Shown here in pieces: positions 4,818-9,436 of a stretch of 9,436 nt of DNA (positions within the stretch are counted from its first letter, which is position 1; the number at the start of each line of letters is the position of its first letter). The DNA is from Candidatus Pacearchaeota archaeon (GTDB lineage: Archaea; Nanoarchaeota; Nanoarchaeia; Pacearchaeales; GW2011-AR1): positions 1 through 9,436 of the forward strand of contig NZER01000148.1 in NCBI GenBank assembly GCA_002690445.1, in the 5' to 3' direction. The notes under the pieces were generated by a model that did not search any database, had not been told where the DNA came from, and saw only the letters and a list, made by a program, of their open reading frames with translations. Position numbers and translations under genes: made by a program.

Positions 4818-4892
4818 TTATCCCTTCGGCAGGATACTATTTAATGAGAGAGCCAAAGTAATGGCCGCTATCGCTAATATAATATCCTGCAT
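4818..4892 (-). CDS. Tiny hydrophobic peptide (24 aa)
   Basis: A 24-codon frame starting MQDIILAIAAITLALSL and ending PKG. Almost all of residues 4-20 are hydrophobic, enough for one short membrane helix. Its ATG (4890-4892) directly abuts the TAA of the 146-aa gene (TAAATG), so it would be translated by re-initiation or coupling, and its stop precedes the RHH-like gene by 7 nt. The neat fit argues for a real gene, but it has no strong Shine-Dalgarno. Function unknown. Confidence 0.45.
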   Translation of the reverse strand: MQDIILAIAAITLALSLNSILPKG

Positions 4893-5333
4893 TTAACTTG
4901 GTTGCACCGTACCGTGGTACAACATTTGTCCACGCTCGAATGGAGACGCAGAATTGCCTTGGTAGTTCACCACAAACTCTTCAGCTATTGCGGCGGAGTT
5001 CCATTTGGCAAATTGCTTTGCTACCTTTTCAATACCTGAGAATTCAACGTCAGCTAGTTCACGGGCCTTGGGCAGTAAACCACCCTTGATTCCCTTGTAT
5101 TCTTCGACAGTTTTAAGGACGCCAAGTAAACCGAAAAGATTAGCATTCACTAACGCCTTTAACAGTTTTTGTTTAGTGGTCCACATATACGCACGATGTT
5201 CATTCACCCATTCGAGTTCTGACTTGGTCGCGCCGTGATTCCACAGGCTCATATGTTTTTGTTCAATCTCTTCCTTTTCTCCATCTAGGAAGAGCGCGAT
5301 GTTAGTACCGCAATCTTGGTATTCTAGTTTCAT
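4893..5333 (-). CDS. Hypothetical protein (146 aa)
   Basis: A 146-codon frame beginning MKLEYQDCGTNIALFLDGEK. The N-terminal strand pair is followed by EIEQKHMSLWNHGATKSELEW and a long, mostly helical body with several tryptophans (W51, W111) and a KGGLLPKARELAD stretch. The end is polar. One cysteine, no known catalytic motif and no membrane segment. AAGGAGAATAAC before the ATG is the clearest Shine-Dalgarno in this cluster; it lies in the last codons of the 63-aa gene, one base upstream of whose stop-start junction the frames change. It is probably co-transcribed with the 63-aa gene and the 24-aa peptide. I do not recognise it. Confidence 0.76.
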   Translation of the reverse strand: MKLEYQDCGTNIALFLDGEKEEIEQKHMSLWNHGATKSELEWVNEHRAYMWTTKQKLLKALVNANLFGLLGVLKTVEEYKGIKGGLLPKARELADVEFSGIEKVAKQFAKWNSAAIAEEFVVNYQGNSASPFERGQMLYHGTVQPS

Positions 5334-5334
5334 G

Positions 5335-5526
5335 TTATTCTCCTTTGCTTTCTATTATGAATCCCTCCGTTTTTAAATATCTATGTACGCCGCGTCTAAT
5401 GTGCTCAGGCACTACGTCAGGCATGTCTAGTGTGTTATTCTTATAGTCAAGCGACACTTCCACGCCTCGCACGACTAGTCCCAACTTATCCGGAAAGCCT
5501 TTGGGTTTTGTATCAAGTTGGTTCAT
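5335..5526 (-). CDS. Small hypothetical protein (63 aa)
   Basis: A 63-codon frame beginning MNQLDTKPKGFPDKLGLVVR and ending ESKGE. The centre alternates hydrophobic and charged residues (GVEVSLDYKNNTLDMPDVVP), suggesting a small beta sheet, and HIRRGVHRYLKTEGF suggests a C-terminal helix. No motif is recognised. Its start region is ambiguous: AAGGAG lies 12 nt before the ATG, rather far, whereas TTGACA-17-TAAGTT ends exactly 6 nt before the ATG, the same layout as the leaderless genes. Its stop is one base before the 146-aa gene, so the two are coupled. Confidence 0.7.
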   Translation of the reverse strand: MNQLDTKPKGFPDKLGLVVRGVEVSLDYKNNTLDMPDVVPEHIRRGVHRYLKTEGFIIESKGE

Positions 5527-5532
5527 GTAATC

Positions 5533-5561
5533 AACTTACTCCTTTCTTGTTATATTGTCAA
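5533..5561 (-). promoter_or_regulatory. Possible leaderless-type promoter of the 63-aa gene
   Basis: TTGACA (5556-5561), 17 bp, TAAGTT (5533-5538), 6 nt, ATG. The -35 is perfect but the -10 is weak, and the spacer contains AAGGAG, so the geometry could be coincidental. Confidence 0.4.
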
Positions 5562-5602
5562 TAATTATTTTTCGGTTTTTTTAGAGTTATTAGGGCTGGT
5601 CA

Positions 5603-5731
5603 TTATGCCATTCCCCACAGGGTTACAAGGACTTCCAGTCCTCCAACCATTACGATGATGCTCAACGCAACACCCGCGATTGGGAAGATGACTTCTTCAA
5701 ACATTTCTTTTTCGGTTGGTATTTTATTCAT
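5603..5731 (-). CDS. Small single-pass membrane protein (42 aa)
   Basis: A 42-codon frame from ATG (5729-5731) to TAA (5603-5605), starting MNKIPTEKEMFEEVIFPIAG. An acidic N-terminal helix of about 14 residues is followed by a long hydrophobic stretch (about residues 15-40) with glycines and one Glu (GGLEVLVTLWGMA), long enough to cross the membrane once. Support: its own promoter (5755-5783), and AGGAAAGG as Shine-Dalgarno before AAAAAACCCATG. Because of its start signals I consider it a real gene. Function unknown; a holin-like or host-membrane role cannot be judged. Confidence 0.65.
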   Translation of the reverse strand: MNKIPTEKEMFEEVIFPIAGVALSIIVMVGGLEVLVTLWGMA

Positions 5732-5754
5732 GGGTTTTTTCCTTTCCTAATATT

Positions 5755-5783
5755 AATGTAACACACTTTTAATTTTATGTCAA
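5755..5783 (-). promoter_or_regulatory. Promoter of the 42-aa membrane protein
   Basis: TTGACA (5778-5783), 17 bp, TACATT (5755-5760). The -35 TTGACA is also the last two sense codons (Leu-Thr) of the upstream 62-aa gene. Confidence 0.8.
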
Positions 5784-5963
5784 ACCATTATCATACTTAA
5801 CATCTGAAACAACTTCGTCAGCCATACGGGCCAACTCGTTATCACTTAAGTCTTCATCAAAATAGACATCTGATATTGGAATATCGGGTAAGTCATGGAT
5901 ACTCAATCCAAGCTCAGATTCTAATTTGTTATCTACTAGTTTGATAAACTCTTTTATGCTCAT
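5775..5963 (-). CDS. Small acidic GLSxxDLPD-type protein, predicted leaderless (62 aa)
   Basis: I start it at the ATG (5961-5963), MSIKEFIKLVDNKL, because an upstream in-frame start would lie within the promoter. The sequence ELGLSIHDLPD followed by an acidic helix (DNELARMADEVVSD) resembles small proteins common in phage genomes, in which a VD...GLS..DLPD block precedes an acidic A-rich tail; I know of no assigned function. The resemblance is from memory. There is no Shine-Dalgarno, and a perfect promoter has its -10 6 nt before the ATG. Its last two sense codons serve as the -35 of the next gene. It is divergent to the SprT-like gene. Confidence 0.75.
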   Translation of the reverse strand: MSIKEFIKLVDNKLESELGLSIHDLPDIPISDVYFDEDLSDNELARMADEVVSDVKYDNGLT

Positions 5964-5969
5964 GGGTAC

Positions 5970-5998
5970 AATATACACCACTATTAGTTCTGTGTCAA
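5970..5998 (-). promoter_or_regulatory. Promoter positioned for a leaderless mRNA (62-aa gene)
   Basis: TTGACA (5993-5998), 17 bp, TATATT (5970-5975), then GTACCC and ATG. It is divergent from the SprT promoter, with -35 boxes 34 bp apart. Confidence 0.85.
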
Positions 5999-6032
5999 CC
6001 CACTAAATGATTTTAGGCCATAAAAATATATG

Positions 6033-6061
6033 TTGACAATGTAATTAAACTGTGCTACATT
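6033..6061 (+). promoter_or_regulatory. Promoter of the SprT-like gene
   Basis: TTGACA (6033-6038), 17 bp, TACATT (6056-6061). The leader AGATACAGAAAGGAAAA then carries the ribosome-binding site before the ATG at 6084. It is the only convincing plus-strand promoter. Confidence 0.87.
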
Positions 6062-6083
6062 GTACTAGATACAGAAAGGAAAA

Positions 6084-6614
6084 ATGGATTACTTAGAACT
6101 AAAAGAATTAAAAAAACGAGTTAACGAAAAGGTAGATACGTGCCTGTTCAAGCTTCAAGAGAAGTTTGGCACTGACATGGTCTTCCCAACTATCGAGTAT
6201 AGTTTAAGGGGCAAGGTGGCAGGACAGGCTAACTACGGCAAAAACAAAATCAGATTAAACCTCAAGGCATTTGAGCTAGAGCCAGCAGACATGATGGACG
6301 ACACCGTGCCTCATGAAGTGTGTCACCTGTACGCACACAAGCATAATCCTCACAGGATTAAACCTCATGGCTATGAATGGAAAGAATGCATGAGAGCACT
6401 AGACCTTACGCCAAAACGCTGCCACAGCTATTCACTACCCAACGCTCGCAAGGTAAGACGCTGGACATATTACTGCGGCTGTGCGGAAGGTGAGTTTGTG
6501 CATATGATAAGCACGATTATCCACAATAGGATTAAACGGGGTAGAAGTTACAGATGCAGGACGTGTAGAGAAACCCTGTTGACCAAGAGCCAGAGGAGTC
6601 TAATCATTAGTTAG
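6084..6614 (+). CDS. SprT-like zinc metalloprotease (176 aa)
   Basis: It belongs to the SprT/Spartan-like metalloprotease group. The zinc-binding motif is HEVCH (H77, E78, H81), with a likely third ligand H95 in HGYEWKECM, as in the family's HG..W pattern. Upstream is the usual substrate-binding strand (GQANYGKNKIRLNLKAFEL, 47-65). The C-terminal part (131-161) holds CGC and CRTC, four cysteines typical of the zinc ribbon of SprT proteins. Size (176 aa) is normal. In eukaryotes Spartan removes DNA-protein crosslinks; the role of bacterial and phage SprT proteins is less clear, so function is inference. The first ATG follows AGAAAGGAAAA and an own promoter. The stop lies within a stem-loop followed by heptad tract F. 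It is the only plus-strand gene. Confidence 0.93.
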   Translation: MDYLELKELKKRVNEKVDTCLFKLQEKFGTDMVFPTIEYSLRGKVAGQANYGKNKIRLNLKAFELEPADMMDDTVPHEVCHLYAHKHNPHRIKPHGYEWKECMRALDLTPKRCHSYSLPNARKVRRWTYYCGCAEGEFVHMISTIIHNRIKRGRSYRCRTCRETLLTKSQRSLIIS

Positions 6615-6626
6615 CCGCTAATGATT
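6602..6626. repeat. Stem-loop overlapping the SprT stop codon
   Basis: AATCATTAG (6602-6610), 7-nt loop, CTAATGATT (6618-6626); G-U pairs can extend it. Neither strand has a T-tract after it, so it is not a classical terminator. It directly abuts heptad tract F, as a palindrome abuts tract E. Confidence 0.6.
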
Positions 6627-6653
6627 GGGAGGTAAGAGAGATAGGAGATAGGA
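6626..6653. repeat. Heptad tract F
   Basis: Plus strand purine-rich, TGGGAGGTAAGAGAG then ATAGGAGATAGGA. It lies between convergent genes and shares its first 21 bases with tract E. Confidence 0.8.
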
Positions 6654-6656
6654 TGG

Positions 6657-6839
6657 TCACGAACCCATGATGGTCTTGCCCTTACTCGGCTGCTGATGGA
6701 CCATAGACCTCATATTTGCTTCATGTCGCGCTTCCAATTCATCCAAAGCAGATTTAGATACGCGAGTGAATTTTCCATTACGAAAGTCTTTTGACATCTG
6801 TAATAGTTTCTTCTTTGTTTGATCTCTATTGATTGACAC
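6657..6839 (-). CDS. Small basic hypothetical protein (60 aa)
   Basis: A 60-codon frame starting at GTG (6837-6839), MSINRDQTKKKLLQMSKDFR. It is strongly basic in the first half and has a charged helix (KSALDELEARHEANMRSM). No motif is recognised. The GTG follows AAGGGACAAATAA; this AAGGGA lies in the 35-bp repeat and can be its Shine-Dalgarno, so the repeat may serve translation of this gene. The upstream TAAATG opens a 16-codon frame (MRKKLKTNKGQISV...) overlapping the GTG. Its stop is close to tract F. It is likely co-transcribed with the genes at 6877-8191. Confidence 0.6.
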   Translation of the reverse strand: MSINRDQTKKKLLQMSKDFRNGKFTRVSKSALDELEARHEANMRSMVHQQPSKGKTIMGS

Positions 6840-6846
6840 TTATTTG

Positions 6847-6881
6847 TCCCTTATTTGTCTTTAATTTTTTTCGCATTTATT
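6847..6881. repeat. 35-bp direct repeat, copy 2
   Basis: Identical over 35 bp to 4466-4500. On the minus strand it holds the stop of the 106-aa gene fused to an ATG (TAAATG), then MRKKLKTNKG, and AAGGGA before the GTG of the 60-aa gene. Confidence 0.92.
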
Positions 6882-7197
6882 TGAAGTAATCATCCTCATC
6901 TATTTTAAAACTCATAAAGTCCTTTATTTGCGAAAAAGATAATTTGCTTATCATGAACTCGTTAGCCGTAGCTATTGATTGCAATTTACTTCTTAAGTCA
7001 TGTTCACACTCACTGTAAGCCATGCTTAGTATTCCGCTTGAGTATTTAATTAAGACGTACCCATCTTCTGTCGCACATTCCCATTCTTTATCTAGGAATA
7101 GTTGGCTTGTATTTTCATGTATCAAACCAGCACTTAGTAACTTCATGCCGACAAATTTTTGTATATAGTCAGACCTTTCTTTTATAATTACGAACAC
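6877..7197 (-). CDS. Hypothetical protein (106 aa)
   Basis: A 106-codon frame from GTG (7195-7197), MFVIIKERSDYIQKF, to TAA (6877-6879). An alternative ATG start lies at residue 18 (MKLLSAGLIH). No clear Shine-Dalgarno precedes the GTG, so the start is uncertain. The sequence mixes strands (DGYVLIKYSSGILSMAYS) with an acidic C-terminus (KIDEDDYFK). No motif is recognised. It begins 19 nt after the stop of the RuvB-like gene. The 14-mer TCGCAAATAAAGGA (SQIKD, rc of 6920-6933) also occurs in the RHH-like gene (4758-4771), which ends in the same 35-bp repeat, although the two proteins are not homologous. Confidence 0.65.
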   Translation of the reverse strand: MFVIIKERSDYIQKFVGMKLLSAGLIHENTSQLFLDKEWECATEDGYVLIKYSSGILSMAYSECEHDLRSKLQSIATANEFMISKLSFSQIKDFMSFKIDEDDYFK

Positions 7198-7216
7198 TCA
7201 TCTTGGACGTATTAAG

Positions 7217-8191
7217 TTATGCTGCCATTTTAATTTCCTCAGATTCAGTATCCATCATCTTTAAAAACTCTTTTCCTCTAGGCGTGATATTACGTCCAGC
7301 CGTGCTTATCTCCATTAGGTCATGCTTCTGTAAGTACAACTCGATATCCTTCTGGAGCGAACACTTGCTCATGTTGGTTGCTGCGCTTAGATAGGTCAGG
7401 GAAGCATTCGTCTTACCCTCCAACTTTCGCAGTACGTTTAATTCATTCTGATTCACGCCAAGCGGATAGATACTCAATTCATCACTCAAGAGTTCCCAAT
7501 CAATATATGTAAAATCCTTTTTCCTCATGAAGGAAAGGTAATTAGTTATATGGCCAGCCATCTGTTGCGCCTTACGTGCGTTGCTACGAAGGGTGGAGGC
7601 TATCCTTGCCAACAGACCATTATCGAACTTAACGCCCTTCAGGTTCAAGGCCACGATCCTACCCATCTCTTCGTGGGTGTACTCTTCCAGATCTACTCTC
7701 TCACACCTATCCATTAGCGCGTGAAAGACCTTGTGAGCCTCCGTGGTGGCAAACATGAATGTCTGCCTACTGAAATCAAAGTTAAGGCGATGCTCGTCCG
7801 TAACCAGTGTGTTTGCGTTATCTGGATTAGGATTGCAGATGGTGAGCAGGGCAGCAGTCACGTCATCCTTCATCATGTGACACTCATCAAAGAGAACTGT
7901 GTATTCCTCCTGCATGTACCGGATGAATACTGTATCACATAGCTGCTTGATGTTCTTGACTGTGGCACAGTTCAATTCAATGAATCGTTTAACTGTACCC
8001 TTATCATCCTTTTGAAATAGTAAATCCTTATACGCCTTGGCCAAGTGAGTCTTGCCACATCCCTTGGGGGCGATAAACATTACATGTGGTGAAATGTTGG
8101 TTGCTGAATATCCTTTATGATAGAAGGATAATCTCTTTCTTGCTTTCTTCTGTCCAATGACAGACGGGAATAATTTTTTATAATTGCTCAT
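7217..8191 (-). CDS. RuvB-like AAA+ ATPase (324 aa)
   Basis: An AAA+ ATPase of RuvB-like layout. The start MSNYKKLFPSVIGQKKAR parallels RuvB's N-terminal 'IGQ' region. Walker A is APKGCGKT (41-48), Walker B is VLFDECH (99-105), sensor 1 is FATTEAHK (147-154), a likely arginine finger lies in MDRCERVDL (R162 or R165), and sensor 2 in LRSNARKAQQM (201-211). The last 80 residues (LRKLEGKTNASLTYLSAATNM...) look like the winged-helix domain of RuvB. RuvB drives branch migration of Holliday junctions; in phages such ATPases can serve recombination, helicase loading or packaging, so the exact role is inference. The start AAAACCCATG lacks a Shine-Dalgarno. It follows the 84-aa gene by 44 nt. No RuvA-like partner is seen. 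Confidence 0.88.
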   Translation of the reverse strand: MSNYKKLFPSVIGQKKARKRLSFYHKGYSATNISPHVMFIAPKGCGKTHLAKAYKDLLFQKDDKGTVKRFIELNCATVKNIKQLCDTVFIRYMQEEYTVLFDECHMMKDDVTAALLTICNPNPDNANTLVTDEHRLNFDFSRQTFMFATTEAHKVFHALMDRCERVDLEEYTHEEMGRIVALNLKGVKFDNGLLARIASTLRSNARKAQQMAGHITNYLSFMRKKDFTYIDWELLSDELSIYPLGVNQNELNVLRKLEGKTNASLTYLSAATNMSKCSLQKDIELYLQKHDLMEISTAGRNITPRGKEFLKMMDTESEEIKMAA

Positions 8192-8235
8192 GGGTTTTTT
8201 AATGGGTTTTAAAAACTAGGTTTTATATTTTTATT

Positions 8236-8490
8236 TTATACATATTCTTTTATAGGCTTGGGCTCCTCTACGTTGACTTCGATCTCTTCCTCTACCTTGT
8301 GGCCGACATGTTCCTTAATGACAGCCGCTGAAATTCCTATTGGATTACCTGACAGCTTTAGTAGTTCTGCATATCGTCGATTAACCAGCACAGGAGCGTC
8401 CTCTTTTAGTATTCGGTTCAGTTCTCCCAACTTAACTGACACAAAAGAAACTGCTCCTTTAGTTCTACCGCTGCCAACTCTCTTCGCCAT
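8236..8490 (-). CDS. Small hypothetical protein (84 aa)
   Basis: An 84-codon frame beginning MAKRVGSGRTKGAVSFVSVK. The basic, glycine-rich start is followed by VKLGELNRILKEDAPVLVNR and a helix; the tail is very acidic (EEEIEVNVEEPKPIKEYV). This could be a small DNA- or protein-binding factor; no motif is recognised. The Shine-Dalgarno GGAGGGGGAG directly before the ATG is the strongest in the window, suggesting high expression. A candidate promoter is at 8532-8560. The RuvB-like gene follows, so the two may act together; that is inference. Confidence 0.78.
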   Translation of the reverse strand: MAKRVGSGRTKGAVSFVSVKLGELNRILKEDAPVLVNRRYAELLKLSGNPIGISAAVIKEHVGHKVEEEIEVNVEEPKPIKEYV

Positions 8491-8531
8491 CTCCCCCTCC
8501 TTTTTTTTAATACGTTTTAATTGATATATTA

Positions 8532-8560
8532 AGACTAAAGCTTTTTTAAACCCTAGTCAA
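8532..8560 (-). promoter_or_regulatory. Possible promoter of the 84-aa gene
   Basis: TTGACT (8555-8560), 17 bp, TAGTCT (8532-8537). The -10 is weak, but TAATAT follows as it does after the -10 of the promoter at 8833-8861. Confidence 0.5.
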
Positions 8561-8587
8561 GAACATAGTTATTAAACACTTATTGGG

Positions 8588-8809
8588 TTAGTTATTAACA
8601 CCAGACAGCATCTTCTGTTCTTTGACCTCTGCTCTCTTAGCCGCGTCCTTCGCGACCTCGTTTGCTATACGAGCGTCTCCATCGTCGTCGTAAGGCCAGT
8701 TGTTAATCATGATTTTCTTCTTCCAGTTAGGCAATTCCTGAACTGTTTTATTCCATGCTCTCTCATACAGAACAGCAATTCCAGTGGGCTTCTCCTTTTT
8801 TTTACTCAT
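8588..8809 (-). CDS. Small basic hypothetical protein (73 aa)
   Basis: A 73-codon frame beginning MSKKKEKPTGIAVLYERAWN. Lysine-rich start, then two tryptophan-containing helices (WNKTVQELPNW) and an alanine-rich charged helix (IANEVAKDAAKRAEVKEQK). No motif is recognised. A promoter (8833-8861) and AGAAAGGAAATATAAAA before the ATG support the start. It is the rightmost gene visible and is transcribed away from the repeat array. Confidence 0.77.
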   Translation of the reverse strand: MSKKKEKPTGIAVLYERAWNKTVQELPNWKKKIMINNWPYDDDGDARIANEVAKDAAKRAEVKEQKMLSGVNN

Positions 8810-8832
8810 TTTTATATTTCCTTTCTATATTA

Positions 8833-8861
8833 AGTATCACATATTTTTACATTAAAGTCAA
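8833..8861 (-). promoter_or_regulatory. Promoter of the 73-aa gene
   Basis: TTGACT (8856-8861), 17 bp, GATACT (8833-8838), then a leader with AGAAAGGAAA before the ATG at 8809. Confidence 0.7.
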
Positions 8862-9436
8862 TGAAATTATCATTAAAAAACAATAATATACAACAATAAA
8901 GTAAACTAATTAGTTATAGTGTAACTAGTTTTGTTATATGAAGGGCTAGAAAGGTACTTTATGCTTCCCACGATATTAAAAAGCATTAAAATACTCTAGA
9001 ATATTAAATAACTTATATATTTCGCGTAAAATCGTTTATAAATTGCCTTATTTACGCAAAAATCATTCATAAATCCAAAAAATGACAAAACTCAAGTTGT
9101 GTTGTAATCCTCGAACTAATTAGTGAAGGTTTCGTGTTGTAATCCGGTAAACATTGTATGTTGTAACCCTCTATATTTGGCTCTAAATCATTTACAATTC
9201 TCGGAGAAATTTCCCTGTGTTGTAATCCTCTTTATTTTGCCTAAAATCATTCACATTTGGCATACTGACTCCTGTGTTGTAATCCTCTATATTTAGCCTA
9301 AAATCGTTTGCAATTAATACCTAGCTTGAGTCTGTGCCGCAATCCTTTATTTCACCTTTTTCCGCAGTGTTGTAATCCTCTATCTAGTACTATATATATA
9401 TTCCCCCTAATGCGGGGATATTTAAGTCAGTGGATG
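8862..9436. other. Gene-free AT-rich stretch with repeats, possible origin
   Basis: No supported gene on either strand. It holds a 12-bp palindrome AACTAATTAGTT (8904-8915), an adjacent TAGTTA-TAGTG-TAACTA inverted repeat (8911-8927), an AT-rich stretch (about 8960-9080), the composite repeat array (9018-9380), and a CCCC/GGGG hairpin (9404-9417) flanked by TATATATATA. The 10-mer AACTAATTAG recurs at 9114-9123. Confidence 0.7.
9018..9380. repeat. Composite iteron-like repeat array, about 59-bp period
   Basis: Motif 1, GTGTTGTAATCCTC, occurs at 9099, 9134, 9158, 9217, 9274, 9334 and 9367 (start positions; the copies at 9134, 9158 and 9334 are imperfect). The main series 9099-9158-9217-9274-9334 has steps of 59, 59, 57 and 60 bp; 9134 and 9367 are extra half-step copies. 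Motif 2, consensus TATTTNGCCTAAAATCRTTYRCAA, follows motif 1 at 9174, 9233 and 9290, and occurs alone at 9018 and 9049. The spacing and AT-richness are like iteron origins; a regulator-binding array is the alternative. Confidence 0.85.

Noticed and set aside
4910..4921. GTACCGTGGTAC palindrome
   Set aside because: It lies in the coding end of the 146-aa gene with no related copy; probably incidental.
6516..6524. Perfect DnaA-box-like TTATCCACA
   Set aside because: It is single and lies inside the SprT-like coding sequence; likely chance.
8961..8999. Plus-strand 12-codon frame after AGAAAGG (MLPTILKSIKIL)
   Set aside because: Very short, no promoter, and in AT-rich non-coding DNA.
9099..9380. 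CRISPR-like array
   Set aside because: The repeats are only 14 bp, imperfect and irregularly spaced, a second conserved motif sits in the would-be spacers, and no cas genes are present.
1..9436. tRNA genes, transposase, integrase or attachment sites
   Set aside because: I looked for cloverleaf-like sequence, insertion-sequence ends and recombinase motifs and found nothing supportable.

Overview
The window looks like an early or accessory region of a tailed double-stranded DNA phage (less likely a plasmid) of a bacterium with sigma-70-type promoters. The reasons are many very small genes packed with 1-nt gaps or overlaps, phage-typical families (a GP88-like protein, a DUF932 protein, an SprT-like metalloprotease, a RuvB-like AAA+ ATPase), and no ribosomal, tRNA or housekeeping genes. 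No structural, lysis, integrase or transposase genes are visible. The host cannot be named from this sequence. Almost every gene is on the minus strand; the only clear plus-strand gene is the SprT-like protease.

Layout from left to right. 1-1115: a run of small minus-strand genes (partial, 69, 81, 50, 33 and 54 aa), two of them apparent membrane peptides. 1116-2271: the GP88-like gene, flanked by two promoter-driven, purine-rich intergenic cassettes. 2272-4145: a 228-aa unknown gene and the DUF932 gene, each ending at a rho-independent terminator. 4146-4495: a regulatory stretch with tandem promoters, a palindrome and a heptad-repeat tract. 4496-5963: a compact cluster with a ribbon-helix-helix-like protein, several unknowns and two tiny membrane peptides. 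5964-6083: a divergent promoter pair. 6084-6614: the SprT-like protease. 6657-8809: unknown genes around the RuvB-like ATPase. 8810-9436: a gene-free AT-rich stretch with composite repeats about 59 bp apart, the best replication-origin or regulator-array candidate here.

The most striking property is regulatory. At least twelve promoters can be read by eye, nearly all TTGACA or TTGACT, exactly 17 bp, then TATATT or a variant. Three have the -10 hexamer exactly 6 nt before an ATG with no Shine-Dalgarno, which predicts leaderless mRNAs. Two others point at no convincing gene: both predict an RNA starting GTGRGGAAGGGAC and running into tandem GGAGGTA/GGAGATA heptads. Six heptad tracts lie in the intergenic regions. 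The purine strand is a string of Shine-Dalgarno-like GGAGG and the pyrimidine strand a string of anti-SD-like CCTCC. A 35-bp perfect repeat also forms the 3' junction of two unrelated genes.

How the genes work together is mostly inference. The RuvB-like ATPase and the repeat array suggest a replication or recombination module at the right end. The small genes and membrane peptides look like early host-interaction genes under individually placed strong promoters.
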